From: Silvimonas amylolytica
Lineage (GTDB): Bacteria > Pseudomonadota > Gammaproteobacteria > Burkholderiales > Chitinibacteraceae
DNA: 64,000 bases
NCBI RefSeq assembly: GCF_014645555.1
Contig: NZ_BMLY01000002.1
Location: forward strand, 62,001 to 126,000
Direction of reading: 5' to 3'
Of this stretch, positions 1 to 10,360 are shown piece after piece; the stretch's first letter is position 1; each line of letters starts with the position of its first letter. The notes beneath the pieces are model-generated. The model was given only the letters and a program-made list of their open reading frames with translations. It had not been told where the DNA came from and did not search any database. The position numbers and the translations under genes are program-made.

Positions 1-5
1 CCGGA

Positions 6-995
6 TCATAACCAGCCTTTTCTCTTGAAGAACCAATAAGGTGCAATGCCCGAGAGCACCATTAACACCAATGCAAACGGATAGCCCAGATGCCACTGGA
101 GTTCTGGCATCTCGCCAAAATTCATGCCGTATATACTGGCGATCACGGTGGGCGGCAGGAACACCACTGCAGCAATTGAAAAGATCTTGATGATCTTGTT
201 CTGCTGCAGGTTGATCAAGCCCATCACTGCATCCATCAGGAAGTTGATCTTGTCGAACAAGAACGCCGTGTGGCTATTGAGTGACTCCAGATCACGCAGT
301 ACCTCACGCAGATCTTCTTCCTGGGTTTGTTGTAACACCCGGCAACGCAGCAAGAAAGAAAGCGAACGGCGGGTATCCATCAGGTCCAGCCGCACTTTGC
401 CGTTCAAGTCTTCCTGGGCAGCGATATCGGCTACGGTATCGGCCATGGCCGAATCGGTCATGTCCGTGTTGCGGTTCAGGACACGGCGGCTGACTTTATC
501 CAGATCAGCGTATACGCCCTCCAGCACATCAGCGGCATATTCCACGGCCACATCGTAAATAGACAAGAGAACGTCTTCGGCCGTTCGCACAAAATCGACC
601 TGCATGCGGGCCCGCATGCGAAAAAGGCGAAATGCGGCCAGTTCTTCAGTGCGGATCGACAGCAAGCGCCCTTCATTGAGCAAGAACGACACGGTAACTA
701 CCTCTGCACCATCGTGATGATGATGCAGGAAGAATGAATTGAGATGGATACCCGCCTCATCGACAAAACACCGTGCAGAATCCTCAATGTCCTCTATTTC
801 CTCGTCATCAAGCTTGAGGCGGAATACTTCGCGAAGCAGCGCGCGTTCATGCTCGTTCGGCTCGACCGAATCAACCCACACCACATCCGGGCGGATCAGG
901 TCTTCGGCCGACTCAACGGGCACCGGCCGCAGCCGTTTGTCTACAAAACCATAAGCGGTCAGCATGGGATCGTCCTGCAAGGTTACCGCGCGCAT
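6..995 (-). CDS. corA: CorA-family magnesium/cobalt transporter
   Basis: A 329-residue CorA-type divalent cation channel of the inner membrane that brings in Mg2+ (also Co2+ or Ni2+ in the family). The signature YGMNF of the selectivity filter is at residues 289-293. It lies at the end of the first of two C-terminal membrane helices, and the protein ends in a basic KRKGW tail. The long N-terminal part, rich in Asp and Glu, is the cytoplasmic funnel that senses Mg2+. Length is normal for the family. The gene is transcribed divergently from prmC, with only about 60 bp between the two starts. Its stop codon is a few bases inside the window, so the gene is complete. Confidence 0.95.
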   Translation of the reverse strand: MRAVTLQDDPMLTAYGFVDKRLRPVPVESAEDLIRPDVVWVDSVEPNEHERALLREVFRLKLDDEEIEDIEDSARCFVDEAGIHLNSFFLHHHHDGAEVVTVSFLLNEGRLLSIRTEELAAFRLFRMRARMQVDFVRTAEDVLLSIYDVAVEYAADVLEGVYADLDKVSRRVLNRNTDMTDSAMADTVADIAAQEDLNGKVRLDLMDTRRSLSFLLRCRVLQQTQEEDLREVLRDLESLNSHTAFLFDKINFLMDAVMGLINLQQNKIIKIFSIAAVVFLPPTVIASIYGMNFGEMPELQWHLGYPFALVLMVLSGIAPYWFFKRKGWL

Positions 996-1057
996 TATAA
1001 GAGAAGCCTGCGCAGTGCGCCTGGCTGGCTCCCGTCTAAATGCTCTACACTCCCTAC

Positions 1058-1867
1058 ATGCCTACGTATCAAGAACTGGCCCGCGATAGCGGCCTTGAGC
1101 GCCCCGATATCCATGCCTTGTTTCATCATTTGGGTGGATACAACCGCGCATTTCTGATCACCCACGGTGATGAAATGGCCGAGCCGGCCTTTGCCGAACA
1201 CTTCACCCGTCTCGCCGCCCGCCGCCGTGCCGGCGAGCCGGTCGCCTATTTGCTGGGCGAAAAAGAGTTTTACAGCCTGACCTTCAATGTCGGTCCTGGC
1301 GTGCTGATCCCGCGTCCGGACACAGAACTACTGGTGGATCTGGCGCTCGAGCGCCTGCCGCAAGGGGGCGCCCTCGTCGACCTGGGTACAGGCAGCGGCA
1401 TTATCGCCATCACCATTGCTCATGAACGCCCGGACGCCGTGGTGACGGCGCTGGATATTTCAGACGCAGCGCTGGATATCGCGCGTGGTAATGCCGCCCG
1501 GTTGGCACCGCAGGTACGTGTTTTGCAAAGCGACTGGTATGCCGCGCTGGGCGACGGGCAATTTGCGGTCATTGTTTCTAACCCCCCTTATATCGAGCAG
1601 GATGATCCCCATCTGGAGAAGGGCGACTTGCGTTTTGAGCCTCGCTCAGCCCTGACCGATGAAGCCGATGGGCTGGCCCATATCCGCACGATCATTGATG
1701 GCGCCCGTACACGCTTGTTGCCCGGCGGCTGGCTGTTGTTTGAACACGGCTTCGATCAAGGGCTGGCTTCTCGCGACCTTCTGGATGCGGCGGGTTTTGG
1801 CGCAGTCCAAACCTGGCAGGATATCGCCGGTATGGATCGGGTGAGTGGTGGGCTTGCCCCGGCTTGA
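1058..1867 (+). CDS. prmC: Peptide chain release factor N5-glutamine methyltransferase
   Basis: A 269-residue PrmC/HemK methyltransferase, which methylates the Gln of the GGQ motif in release factors RF1 and RF2 using S-adenosylmethionine. The SAM-binding motif DLGTGSG is at residues 108-114 and the catalytic NPPY motif at 175-178, both intact. The N-terminal helical substrate-recognition domain is present, including the typical RRRAGEPVAYLLG stretch. An in-frame ATG at 1040 would add six residues. I prefer 1058 because the protein then begins like its relatives, although neither start has a good ribosome site. grxD follows about 85 bp downstream on the same strand; prfA and hemA, frequent neighbours in other bacteria, are absent. 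Confidence 0.93.
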   Translation: MPTYQELARDSGLERPDIHALFHHLGGYNRAFLITHGDEMAEPAFAEHFTRLAARRRAGEPVAYLLGEKEFYSLTFNVGPGVLIPRPDTELLVDLALERLPQGGALVDLGTGSGIIAITIAHERPDAVVTALDISDAALDIARGNAARLAPQVRVLQSDWYAALGDGQFAVIVSNPPYIEQDDPHLEKGDLRFEPRSALTDEADGLAHIRTIIDGARTRLLPGGWLLFEHGFDQGLASRDLLDAAGFGAVQTWQDIAGMDRVSGGLAPA

Positions 1868-1952
1868 CCGGAAAGCGTAAAATACCCGAGTAAATTAATC
1901 AGTTAAGGGCGCTGCCATCATCGCGGTGCCGCAACATACAGCGAGTTACCCT

Positions 1953-2261
1953 ATGAGCATTCAGGAATCCATCCGTCAGACCGTCACCGAAAACCAGGTT
2001 GTGCTCTTCATGAAAGGCACGCCTACCTTCCCGCAGTGCGGTTTTTCGTCTGCGGCGGTGAGCATTCTGAAGTCCTGTGGCGCTGATTTTGTCGCCGTCA
2101 ACGTGCTGGCCGATAACGACGTGCGCCAGGGCATCAAGGAATACTCTAACTGGCCGACCATTCCGCAACTCTATGTCAAGGGTGAGTTTGTCGGTGGTTC
2201 GGACATCATGCGTGAACTGTTCAGCTCCGGCGAGTTGCAACAAATGTTGCAACAGGGCTGA
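1953..2261 (+). CDS. grxD: Monothiol glutaredoxin Grx4
   Basis: A 102-residue monothiol glutaredoxin of the Grx4/Grx5 class. The active site is CGFS (residues 29-32), the hallmark of glutaredoxins that bind a bridging [2Fe-2S] cluster with glutathione and pass it to apoproteins, rather than acting as disulfide reductants. The glutathione-binding features WPTIPQLYVKGEFVGGSDI follow in the usual order. The reading frame is open upstream to 1926, but the ATG at 1953 (MSIQESI) matches the usual family start. A strong terminator follows at once. It may be cotranscribed with prmC. Confidence 0.95.
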   Translation: MSIQESIRQTVTENQVVLFMKGTPTFPQCGFSSAAVSILKSCGADFVAVNVLADNDVRQGIKEYSNWPTIPQLYVKGEFVGGSDIMRELFSSGELQQMLQQG

Positions 2262-2283
2262 TTGGCCATAGCATGCAATGAAT

Positions 2284-2311
2284 AAAAAACCCCGCAAACG
2301 CGGGGTTTTTT
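2284..2311. terminator. Bidirectional intrinsic terminator
   Basis: A GC-only hairpin CCCCGC-AAAC-GCGGGG is flanked by six A on the left and six T on the right, so it can end transcription from grxD on the plus strand and from the convergent glycine-zipper gene on the minus strand. Confidence 0.9.
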
Positions 2312-2331
2312 ATTGCCTGGCAGGCCCATGC

Positions 2332-3012
2332 TTAGTGGTGCCAGTAGCCACCATGCCAGCCCCAGCCACCGCCCCAACCGCGGTAGTAACCGTAGTTAAT
2401 CGATACCGCCGGGTAAATCAAGGGCGCAGCCACCACGTCGGGCGCAGTCTGGTAAACCACCTGCGGCTGTTGCACCACCACAGTTTGCGGCTGATCCACG
2501 TAGGTCGTCGTCGTTGCTGGTGCAGCCTGAGCCGGCGGCGGGGACCCACCATCCACACCAATCGACACGGGGACCTGGCGGCCAGGATCGTAGGCCATAC
2601 GCGTGGTGTAGCGCTGACCCGCATATTCGTAAGTCACGTCGTAACCGACGGTGCGCTGCTGCTGGGTCTGTGTTGTGGAACAACGGCGCACAGTCTGCGT
2701 GGATACACCCGCATTCTGGTTAGCGATATTGTCGCCCGCCAGCGCCCCGACCACGGCACCCGCCGCCGTCGCGGCGACATTGCCGTTGCCATGACCCACG
2801 GTATTGCCCAGCAAACCGCCGAAAATACCGCCCAGCAGTGCGCCGCCATAGGTATGCGGCTGTTGCACCTGGACTTGTTCATCCCAGCATGACTGTTGCG
2901 GTACCGACACCTGCTGCACCACCGGCACGGTATTGATCACGCGACCGTACTCTGCGGCTTGTGCCAGACCGGCAACCCCGGCAAGACTCATCAGCAGAAC
3001 GACTTTTTTCAT
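2332..3012 (-). CDS. Glycine-zipper 2TM outer-membrane protein
   Basis: A 226-residue exported protein. Residues 1-20 form a signal peptide ending in AQA-A. Residues about 56-94 are a glycine-zipper double helix with GxxxG-like spacing (GGALLGGIFGGLLG, then AAGAVVGALAG), as in the SlyB/Rcc01698-like 2TM family. A middle segment (YDVTYEYAGQRYTTRMAYDPG) also recurs in such proteins, and the C-terminus is rich in Gly, Tyr and Trp. These proteins usually associate with the outer membrane and affect envelope integrity; a precise function cannot be assigned. The start chosen is the ATG at 3012 (MKKVVLL), which gives a clean signal peptide. The gene converges on grxD across a shared terminator. Confidence 0.8.
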   Translation of the reverse strand: MKKVVLLMSLAGVAGLAQAAEYGRVINTVPVVQQVSVPQQSCWDEQVQVQQPHTYGGALLGGIFGGLLGNTVGHGNGNVAATAAGAVVGALAGDNIANQNAGVSTQTVRRCSTTQTQQQRTVGYDVTYEYAGQRYTTRMAYDPGRQVPVSIGVDGGSPPPAQAAPATTTTYVDQPQTVVVQQPQVVYQTAPDVVAAPLIYPAVSINYGYYRGWGGGWGWHGGYWHH

Positions 3013-3273
3013 TTTCCCACTCACTTGCAGCACCGGGCTGCGTGTTGTTCCCGTGCGCCCCTGGCGCCGGTATGTCTATTTTGTGCCCGGCGCGCGAAAC
3101 GCACCAGGGCGTAGCTCACACCCCGAATCTACGCTGTTTACAAACACTTGGAGCAATAAACATGATGTCCGGTTCAGGGTTTTTCGCATTCTTTACAAAC
3201 GAAAACCGGCAGATACAAAACTGCCCTACCGGTTATGATGCAAACACCATCGCTAGCCACTTTCGGGGTCCGC

Positions 3274-4239
3274 ATGCCTTACTCTCTGGCCAATCAACTC
3301 GTCGTCGCCATTTCGTCACGTGCACTGTTCGATTTTGAATCAGAAAACACGCTGTTCGAATCAGGCGATGCCACGGCCTACAAGGCACTTCAGCTAAAGT
3401 TGCTGGATAAGCCCGCGGCACCTGGCGTGGCCTATGCACTGGTGCAAAAACTGCTGGCCCTCAACGAGGGTGACACGCATCGCGTAGAAGTAGTGATTCT
3501 CTCCCGCAATGATCCGGTCAGCGGCTTGCGGGCCTTTCGGTCTGCCGAATACCACGGCCTTACGCTGGAGCGCGGCGTATTCACCCAAGGCCGGCCACCC
3601 TTCAAATATCTGAACGCACTGCACGCCAATCTGTTTTTATCGATGAACGAAGCCGACGTCCGCGATGCGCTGGCAGCCGGCTTTCCCGCTGCGCGCGTTT
3701 ATCCGCAATCGGTCCACGCAGCGGGCCGCCACCCGGATGAAATCCGCATTGCCTTTGATGGCGATGCGGTCCTGTTTTCAGATGAAGCCGAACGCATCTA
3801 CCAGCAAGGTGGCTTGTCTGCCTTTTACCGACACGAGCGCGATCATGTCACCCGCCCGCTGCCCCCCGGCCCGTTCAAGCCGCTGCTGGAGGCCCTCCAC
3901 CGTTTACAACGCGCCGAGGCCCCCGTGCGTTTACGCACAGCGCTGGTCACAGCACGCAGTGCGCCCGCACACGAACGTGCCATTCGGACCTTGATGGACT
4001 GGCAGATCGAGGTCGATGAGGCCATGTTCCTGGGTGGCCTGGAAAAAGGCCCGTTTCTGCGGGAATTTGAACCGGACTTTTTCTTTGATGACCAAACGGG
4101 TCATTGTGTATCTGGCGCCCTGGCCGTGCCGACAGGCCAGGTCATGGCCGGTGTAGCCAATGAACCGCGCCAGGATATCGCACAAAATCAGGGCGATACA
4201 ATTGCAGGTGAGATACAAATGCCCGCAAACCGGACATGA
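3274..4239 (+). CDS. Cytosolic 5'-nucleotidase (NT5C1-like, PF06189 type)
   Basis: A 321-residue protein resembling the bacterial and vertebrate cytosolic IA-type 5'-nucleotidase family, which dephosphorylates nucleoside monophosphates such as AMP. The opening LVVAISSRALFDFE and the later EVVILSRNDPVSGLR and FKYLNALHANLFLS are typical family stretches. AFDGDAVLF resembles a HAD-like aspartate motif. There is no signal peptide, so it should act in the cytoplasm, unlike the UshA-type enzyme at 26334-28037. The ATG at 3274 is preferred over 3235 because a GGGG ribosome site sits five bases before it. The gene stands alone, upstream of the nitrogen-regulated amt region. Confidence 0.85.
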   Translation: MPYSLANQLVVAISSRALFDFESENTLFESGDATAYKALQLKLLDKPAAPGVAYALVQKLLALNEGDTHRVEVVILSRNDPVSGLRAFRSAEYHGLTLERGVFTQGRPPFKYLNALHANLFLSMNEADVRDALAAGFPAARVYPQSVHAAGRHPDEIRIAFDGDAVLFSDEAERIYQQGGLSAFYRHERDHVTRPLPPGPFKPLLEALHRLQRAEAPVRLRTALVTARSAPAHERAIRTLMDWQIEVDEAMFLGGLEKGPFLREFEPDFFFDDQTGHCVSGALAVPTGQVMAGVANEPRQDIAQNQGDTIAGEIQMPANRT

Positions 4240-4292
4240 TTTATTCAATGCGCATTAAATCGGTGCGTTATTTGCCTGAGGCAAACACAAAA

Positions 4293-4309
4293 TGAACCAT
4301 TTTGGTTCA
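4293..4309. promoter_or_regulatory. NtrC-like enhancer dyad upstream of amt
   Basis: A perfect inverted repeat TGAACC-ATTTT-GGTTCA. Its spacing is that of NtrC sites (TGCACC-N5-GGTGCA) and it differs from that consensus at one position per half. It lies about 65-80 bp upstream of the -24 element of the sigma-54 promoter, where an enhancer is expected. The assignment to NtrC is inferred. A second inverted repeat, TTTGCC-TGA-GGCAAA, lies just upstream at 4271-4285. Confidence 0.5.
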
Positions 4310-4372
4310 AAAAACGCACCGCAACCCATCAATACACGGATTAAACACATATAAATCAAAGCATTGAATAAC

Positions 4373-4388
4373 TGGCACACAGATTGCT
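4373..4388 (+). promoter_or_regulatory. Sigma-54 (RpoN) promoter of amt
   Basis: TGGCACACAGATTGCT matches the -24/-12 sigma-54 consensus TGGCAC-N5-TTGC, with the invariant GG-N10-GC spacing. It is 67 bases before the chosen amt start. The leader between holds a TGGTG-CA-CACCA dyad at 4391-4402 and a hairpin GTGCGCC/GGCGCAC at 4409-4429. Ammonium transporter genes are classic RpoN/NtrC targets, so site and gene agree. Confidence 0.82.
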
Positions 4389-4455
4389 TTTGGTGCACAC
4401 CAACAAAAGTGCGCCACATTGAGGCGCACACTTGCCCGACTCTGGGGAGCTTTTT

Positions 4456-5658
4456 GTGAACCAACTTCCTGCCAGTAGCGACGTGCTGTTCATTCTGCTC
4501 GGCGCCATCATGATTCTGGCCATGCATGCCGGCTTCGCTTTTCTGGAACTCGGCACTGTGCGCCAAAAAAACCAGGTCAATGCCCTGGTGAAAATCCTGA
4601 CCGATTTTGCGGTCTCTGCCATTGCGTATTTCTTCATCGGCTACGGTATTGCCTATGGCGTGCATTTTATGGTGCCGGTGCACGATCTCAACGTTGGTCA
4701 AGGCTACGGCCTGGTACGCTTCTTCTTTCTGTTGACCTTTGCCGCCGCAATTCCGGCCATCATCTCTGGTGGCATTGCCGAACGCGCACGGTTTCACCCG
4801 CAATCGGCCGCCACATTCCTGTTGGTCGGGTTTGTCTACCCGTTTTTTGAAGGGATGATGTGGAACGGCAATTACGGGGTGCAGAACTGGCTGCAATCCC
4901 ATTTTGGTGCACAGTTCCATGATTTTGCCGGCTCTGTGGTCGTCCACGCTGTCGGCGGCTGGATCGCCCTGCCGGCAGTGCTCTTGCTGGGTGCACGAAA
5001 AGGGCGTTATCGCAAAGATGGCGGCGTCAGCGCGCACCCGCCTTCTTCCATCCCCTTCCTGGCGCTGGGCGCATGGATTCTGATCATCGGCTGGTTTGGT
5101 TTTAACGTCATGAGCGCACAGCGCATCGGCGGCATTTCCGGCCTTGTGGCGTTGAACTCGCTCATGGCCATGGTAGGCGGTACGCTGGCCGCGATGTTTG
5201 TCGGCAAGAACGACCCCGGCTTTATCCACAACGGCCCATTGGCTGGCCTTGTTGCGGTCTGTGCGGGCAGTGATGTCATGCACCCGCTGGGTAGCCTGAT
5301 TGTCGGCGCGATCGCGGGGGGTATGTTTGTTTACCTGTTCACCGTGACGCAAAACCGCTGGAAGATCGACGACGTGCTGGGTGTATGGCCCTTGCACGGC
5401 CTGTGCGGCACGTGGGGTGGCATCGCTGCAGGCATTTTCGGTCAGACCTGGCTAGGTGGCGCGGGTGGTGTGAGTTTTGTCAGCCAGGTACTGGGCACAT
5501 TGATGGGTATCGTCATCGCTTTTGCTGGTGGTTTTGCGGTGTACGGCGTGTTGAAAAAGCTGGTGGGCTTGCGGCTGACTGAGGAAGAGGAATACAACGG
5601 CGCCGACCTCTCCATTCACTACATCTCGGCGACACCGGAAAGAGAAAGTCACTGGTAA
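4456..5658 (+). CDS. amt: Ammonium transporter (Amt/MEP/Rh family)
   Basis: A 400-residue inner-membrane ammonium channel with about 11 membrane helices. Conduction residues are recognisable: the conserved Asp of HDFAGS (D156), the twin pore histidines H164 (VVVHAVGG) and H314 (WPLHGLCG), a gate Phe near residue 95 (LLTFAA), and Trp136. The GTG at 4456 is chosen because GGGGAG lies six bases before it; a TTG at 4432 lacks this. No glnK PII gene is adjacent, although amt is paired with glnK in many proteobacteria. It is preceded by a sigma-54 promoter, so expression under nitrogen limitation is expected. A terminator follows at 5681. Confidence 0.93.
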   Translation: MNQLPASSDVLFILLGAIMILAMHAGFAFLELGTVRQKNQVNALVKILTDFAVSAIAYFFIGYGIAYGVHFMVPVHDLNVGQGYGLVRFFFLLTFAAAIPAIISGGIAERARFHPQSAATFLLVGFVYPFFEGMMWNGNYGVQNWLQSHFGAQFHDFAGSVVVHAVGGWIALPAVLLLGARKGRYRKDGGVSAHPPSSIPFLALGAWILIIGWFGFNVMSAQRIGGISGLVALNSLMAMVGGTLAAMFVGKNDPGFIHNGPLAGLVAVCAGSDVMHPLGSLIVGAIAGGMFVYLFTVTQNRWKIDDVLGVWPLHGLCGTWGGIAAGIFGQTWLGGAGGVSFVSQVLGTLMGIVIAFAGGFAVYGVLKKLVGLRLTEEEEYNGADLSIHYISATPERESHW

Positions 5659-5680
5659 ACGGCGAACGCATGTTGCCAAC

Positions 5681-5712
5681 AGAAAAGGAGCCTCAGGGCT
5701 CCTTTTCTGTTT
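5681..5712 (+). terminator. Intrinsic terminator after amt
   Basis: A perfect 12-bp stem AGAAAAGGAGCC/GGCTCCTTTTCT with a TCAG loop, followed by GTTTTG. The T-rich arm itself supplies part of the U tract. Confidence 0.8.
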
Positions 5713-5798
5713 TGGGTAGCATCAATTCACCTATTATTTCATTTGAAATATTGGCAATCGACTGCATCTGTTGATTTCCAATTTCCAGGAACACCGCT

Positions 5799-6467
5799 GT
5801 GTCCAACACCCCGACAAATACCCAGAACGCCAAAGACCTCATTTCGCACCTGCAATGGCGCTACGCCACCAAAAAGATGGACCCTACCCGTGCGCTACCC
5901 GCTGACAAGCTGGAACGCATCCTTGAAGCCACACGCCTGGCGCCGACCTCCAGCGGTTTGCAGCCCTACGAAGTACTGGTAATCAACAACAAGGAAATCC
6001 GGGAGAAGATCAAGGCGATTGCCTGGAATCAGGGCCAGGTGACCGATGCCAGTACGTTGCTGGTTTTTGCGGCCTGGGATAACTACACCACCGAACGCAT
6101 CAATACGATGTTTGATCTGGTGAACGACGTACGTGGCTTTACCAATGAAGGTTGGGAGAACTACCGTCAGATGCTGCTCAATACCTACCCGCAGCGTAGT
6201 GCCGAGGTCAATTTCCAGCACGCCGCACGCCAGGCCTACATTGGTTTGTCTGTCGCGCTGATTGCCGCCGCGCAAGAAGAAGTCGACAGCACTCCGATGG
6301 AAGGCTTCGACCCGGCCGCGCTTGATGAGATTCTGGGTCTGAAAGCCCGTGGTCTGCGCAGTGTCGCGCTGCTGCCGCTGGGTTACCGCGATACAACAGG
6401 CGACTGGCTGGTCAACCTGCCCAAAGTGCGCCGCGCCCGCGAGGCGTTTGTGACCCAGGTGGATTAA
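5799..6467 (+). CDS. NAD(P)H-dependent nitroreductase family oxidoreductase
   Basis: A 222-residue flavin reductase of the nitroreductase fold, close to the NfsB group. These FMN dimers reduce nitro compounds and quinones with NAD(P)H. Family stretches visible are RYATKKMDP near the start (FMN phosphate binding), EATRLAPTSSGLQPYEVLVI, and near the end LLPLGYRDTTGDWLVNLPKVRR. The start is GTG at 5799, with AGGA nine bases upstream. It stands alone between two terminators. The physiological substrate cannot be told from sequence. Confidence 0.88.
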   Translation: MSNTPTNTQNAKDLISHLQWRYATKKMDPTRALPADKLERILEATRLAPTSSGLQPYEVLVINNKEIREKIKAIAWNQGQVTDASTLLVFAAWDNYTTERINTMFDLVNDVRGFTNEGWENYRQMLLNTYPQRSAEVNFQHAARQAYIGLSVALIAAAQEEVDSTPMEGFDPAALDEILGLKARGLRSVALLPLGYRDTTGDWLVNLPKVRRAREAFVTQVD

Positions 6468-6517
6468 TACACCCACGCTGCAGGTCACGGTTTGACCCGC
6501 AAGCACGCCAAAGGAAG

Positions 6518-6547
6518 CGCCGTCAGCCCAAGACGGCGTTTTTTTTT
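6518..6547 (+). terminator. Intrinsic terminator after nitroreductase gene
   Basis: Hairpin CGCCGTC-AGCCCAA-GACGGCG followed directly by nine T. Confidence 0.9.
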
Positions 6548-6756
6548 GGCAAACCTCAGTGTGGCAACGGGTACACCACCTTTTTTGGGCTGATGCCGCC
6601 GGGCTGATGGTGGCATCTGACAAATCCAGACGGAAAAGGCCCGCAGGGCGTACTCAGCAGAGATGCCATGAGCAAGCCGCCACGGCGGGTGGCGCCCGGG
6701 CATAATGGCACCTCAAGCCCGGTTACCGGCCTTTTGCACGCAGAGAGAATCTACTT

Positions 6757-7317
6757 TTGTCCCGCTTCGCCGCCTTGTTACGTCTTTTGCCCATGATCAT
6801 GCTGGCAAGCACCACCGCGTTTGCGACTGCAAACGAGACGGGATTCGCCAATCGCACAGAAGACTCCACCCATGGCTGGCCACATATCTCACCCAACATG
6901 GCGACAGTGCTGGCGCAGCAGTGGCAGGGGGAGAATCGTTCAGAGTGGACCGGTGACGCCGATATCGAAGGTCAATTACGCCGATCCCTGGTTTGGCATG
7001 CGCTGCCGGTCGGGCACGGCCAGCCGCCAGTGTATTTTGTTCGTCCGGTTTTGAATCCTGATGCCCGCGACTTTTACGGCGCGCACGCGTTCATGCACTG
7101 GCTGATATGGCAAAACAAGATTGTGTTATCTCGCAGTGACGATGCGATCCGCGTACTAGCCGGGCATTCTCACGGACTGCCTGATATCGAAGAACAGGAT
7201 TGTATGGGCGGCCGTTGCTGGCTCTCGACATGGCAATATGATGGGCAGGCATACCAGGACAGGGCATGCCATATGGTTGAAATTGCCACGCATCAAGAAC
7301 TGGGCACTTGCAAGTAA
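6757..7317 (+). CDS. Hypothetical secreted protein
   Basis: A 186-residue protein that I do not recognise. Residues 1-25 form a signal peptide (hydrophobic core LLRLLPMIMLASTTAFA), so it is probably periplasmic or surface-bound. The mature part contains four cysteines near the C-terminus (in DCMGGRCW, RACHM and GTCK), suggesting two disulfides, and is rich in Trp and His. The start is an unusual TTG at 6757. The gene is convergent with lrp, with only about 18 bp between the stops. Signal peptide, length and codon use make it a believable gene, but no function is proposed. Confidence 0.6.
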   Translation: MSRFAALLRLLPMIMLASTTAFATANETGFANRTEDSTHGWPHISPNMATVLAQQWQGENRSEWTGDADIEGQLRRSLVWHALPVGHGQPPVYFVRPVLNPDARDFYGAHAFMHWLIWQNKIVLSRSDDAIRVLAGHSHGLPDIEEQDCMGGRCWLSTWQYDGQAYQDRACHMVEIATHQELGTCK

Positions 7318-7335
7318 CCGCACTGTACGGTTCGA

Positions 7336-7824
7336 TCAATCCGGCAAAGGCAGCGCCAGCGTCTCTTTCACCTCTTCCATCACCACATAACTGCGTGACT
7401 CCGCCGCGCTGGGCAGGCGCAAGAGGATATCGCCCAGCAAACGCCGGTAGTGGCTCATGTCGGGCAGGCGGGCTTTGAGCAGGTAGTCAAAGTCACCCGA
7501 GATCAAATGGCATTCCAGGACTTCGGGAATGCTGGCGACAGAGCGGCGAAAGTCATCAAACACCTCGCCGGATTTGCGGCCCAGCTTCAGCTCCACAAAC
7601 ACCAGCAGCGGTGCCTCCAGCAATTGCGGGTTCAACCGGGCGTGGTAGCCGGTGATGACGTTGGTTTCTTCCAGCCGTTTCACACGCTCCGCGCAGGGCG
7701 TCGCGGTCAGGCCGACGCGCTCGGCCAGCTCGGTAATCGGTATGCGGGCATTGGCCTGTAATAACCGCAAAATCTTGTAATCGACACGGTCCAGAGACCG
7801 CCCAGCCTGATAACGCGTGCGCAT
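7336..7824 (-). CDS. lrp: Leucine-responsive regulatory protein Lrp
   Basis: A 162-residue Lrp/AsnC-family regulator, very like E. coli Lrp along its whole length. The N-terminal winged helix-turn-helix is recognised by LDRVDYKILRLLQANARIPITELAERVGLTATPCAERVKRLE. The C-terminal RAM ligand domain includes LLVFVELKLGRKSGEVFDDF and ECHLISGDFDYLLKARLPDMSHYRRLLG. The open frame extends to 7884, but the ATG at 7824 (MRTRYQAGRSLDR) fits the family. It is divergent from dadA across about 125 bp containing repeated GGAGAATA sites. In enterics Lrp controls dadA, so local control is likely. Confidence 0.92.
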   Translation of the reverse strand: MRTRYQAGRSLDRVDYKILRLLQANARIPITELAERVGLTATPCAERVKRLEETNVITGYHARLNPQLLEAPLLVFVELKLGRKSGEVFDDFRRSVASIPEVLECHLISGDFDYLLKARLPDMSHYRRLLGDILLRLPSAAESRSYVVMEEVKETLALPLPD

Positions 7825-7854
7825 ACCAATGTAGTCCCTGTTTTTAGCTTCAAA

Positions 7855-7902
7855 TATGGAGAATATCACTCCATAAGGCTTCATATACTCGGCTTATTCT
7901 CC
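7855..7902. promoter_or_regulatory. Candidate Lrp operator region (lrp/dadA)
   Basis: A perfect dyad TATGGAG-N7-CTCCATA (7855-7875) overlaps a longer inverted pair, GGAGAATA (7858-7865) and TATTCTCC (7895-7902). Multiple related half-sites in a divergent promoter region suit an oligomeric regulator such as Lrp. Assignment to Lrp is inferred from position. Confidence 0.5.
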
Positions 7903-7949
7903 AACTATATGACATACAACAGTGTGTCAAAAAACCACTGGGTCGAGCG

Positions 7950-10309
<2,360 letters not shown>

Positions 10310-10331
10310 TTCATCCGGCTGAACCTCTGAT

Positions 10332-10359
10332 AAAAAACCCGCTTGCCAGCGGGTTTTTT
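10332..10359. terminator. Bidirectional intrinsic terminator
   Basis: Hairpin CCCGCT-TGCC-AGCGGG flanked by six A and six T. It ends hemB on the plus strand and the small minus-strand gene whose stop lies at 10361. Confidence 0.9.
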
Positions 10360-10360
10360 G

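Noticed and set aside
4255-5397. A long open frame on the minus strand, 380 codons, opposite amt.
   Set aside because: It is the antisense shadow of a strongly conserved transporter gene, rich in His, Arg and Gln, with no family resemblance and no ribosome site.
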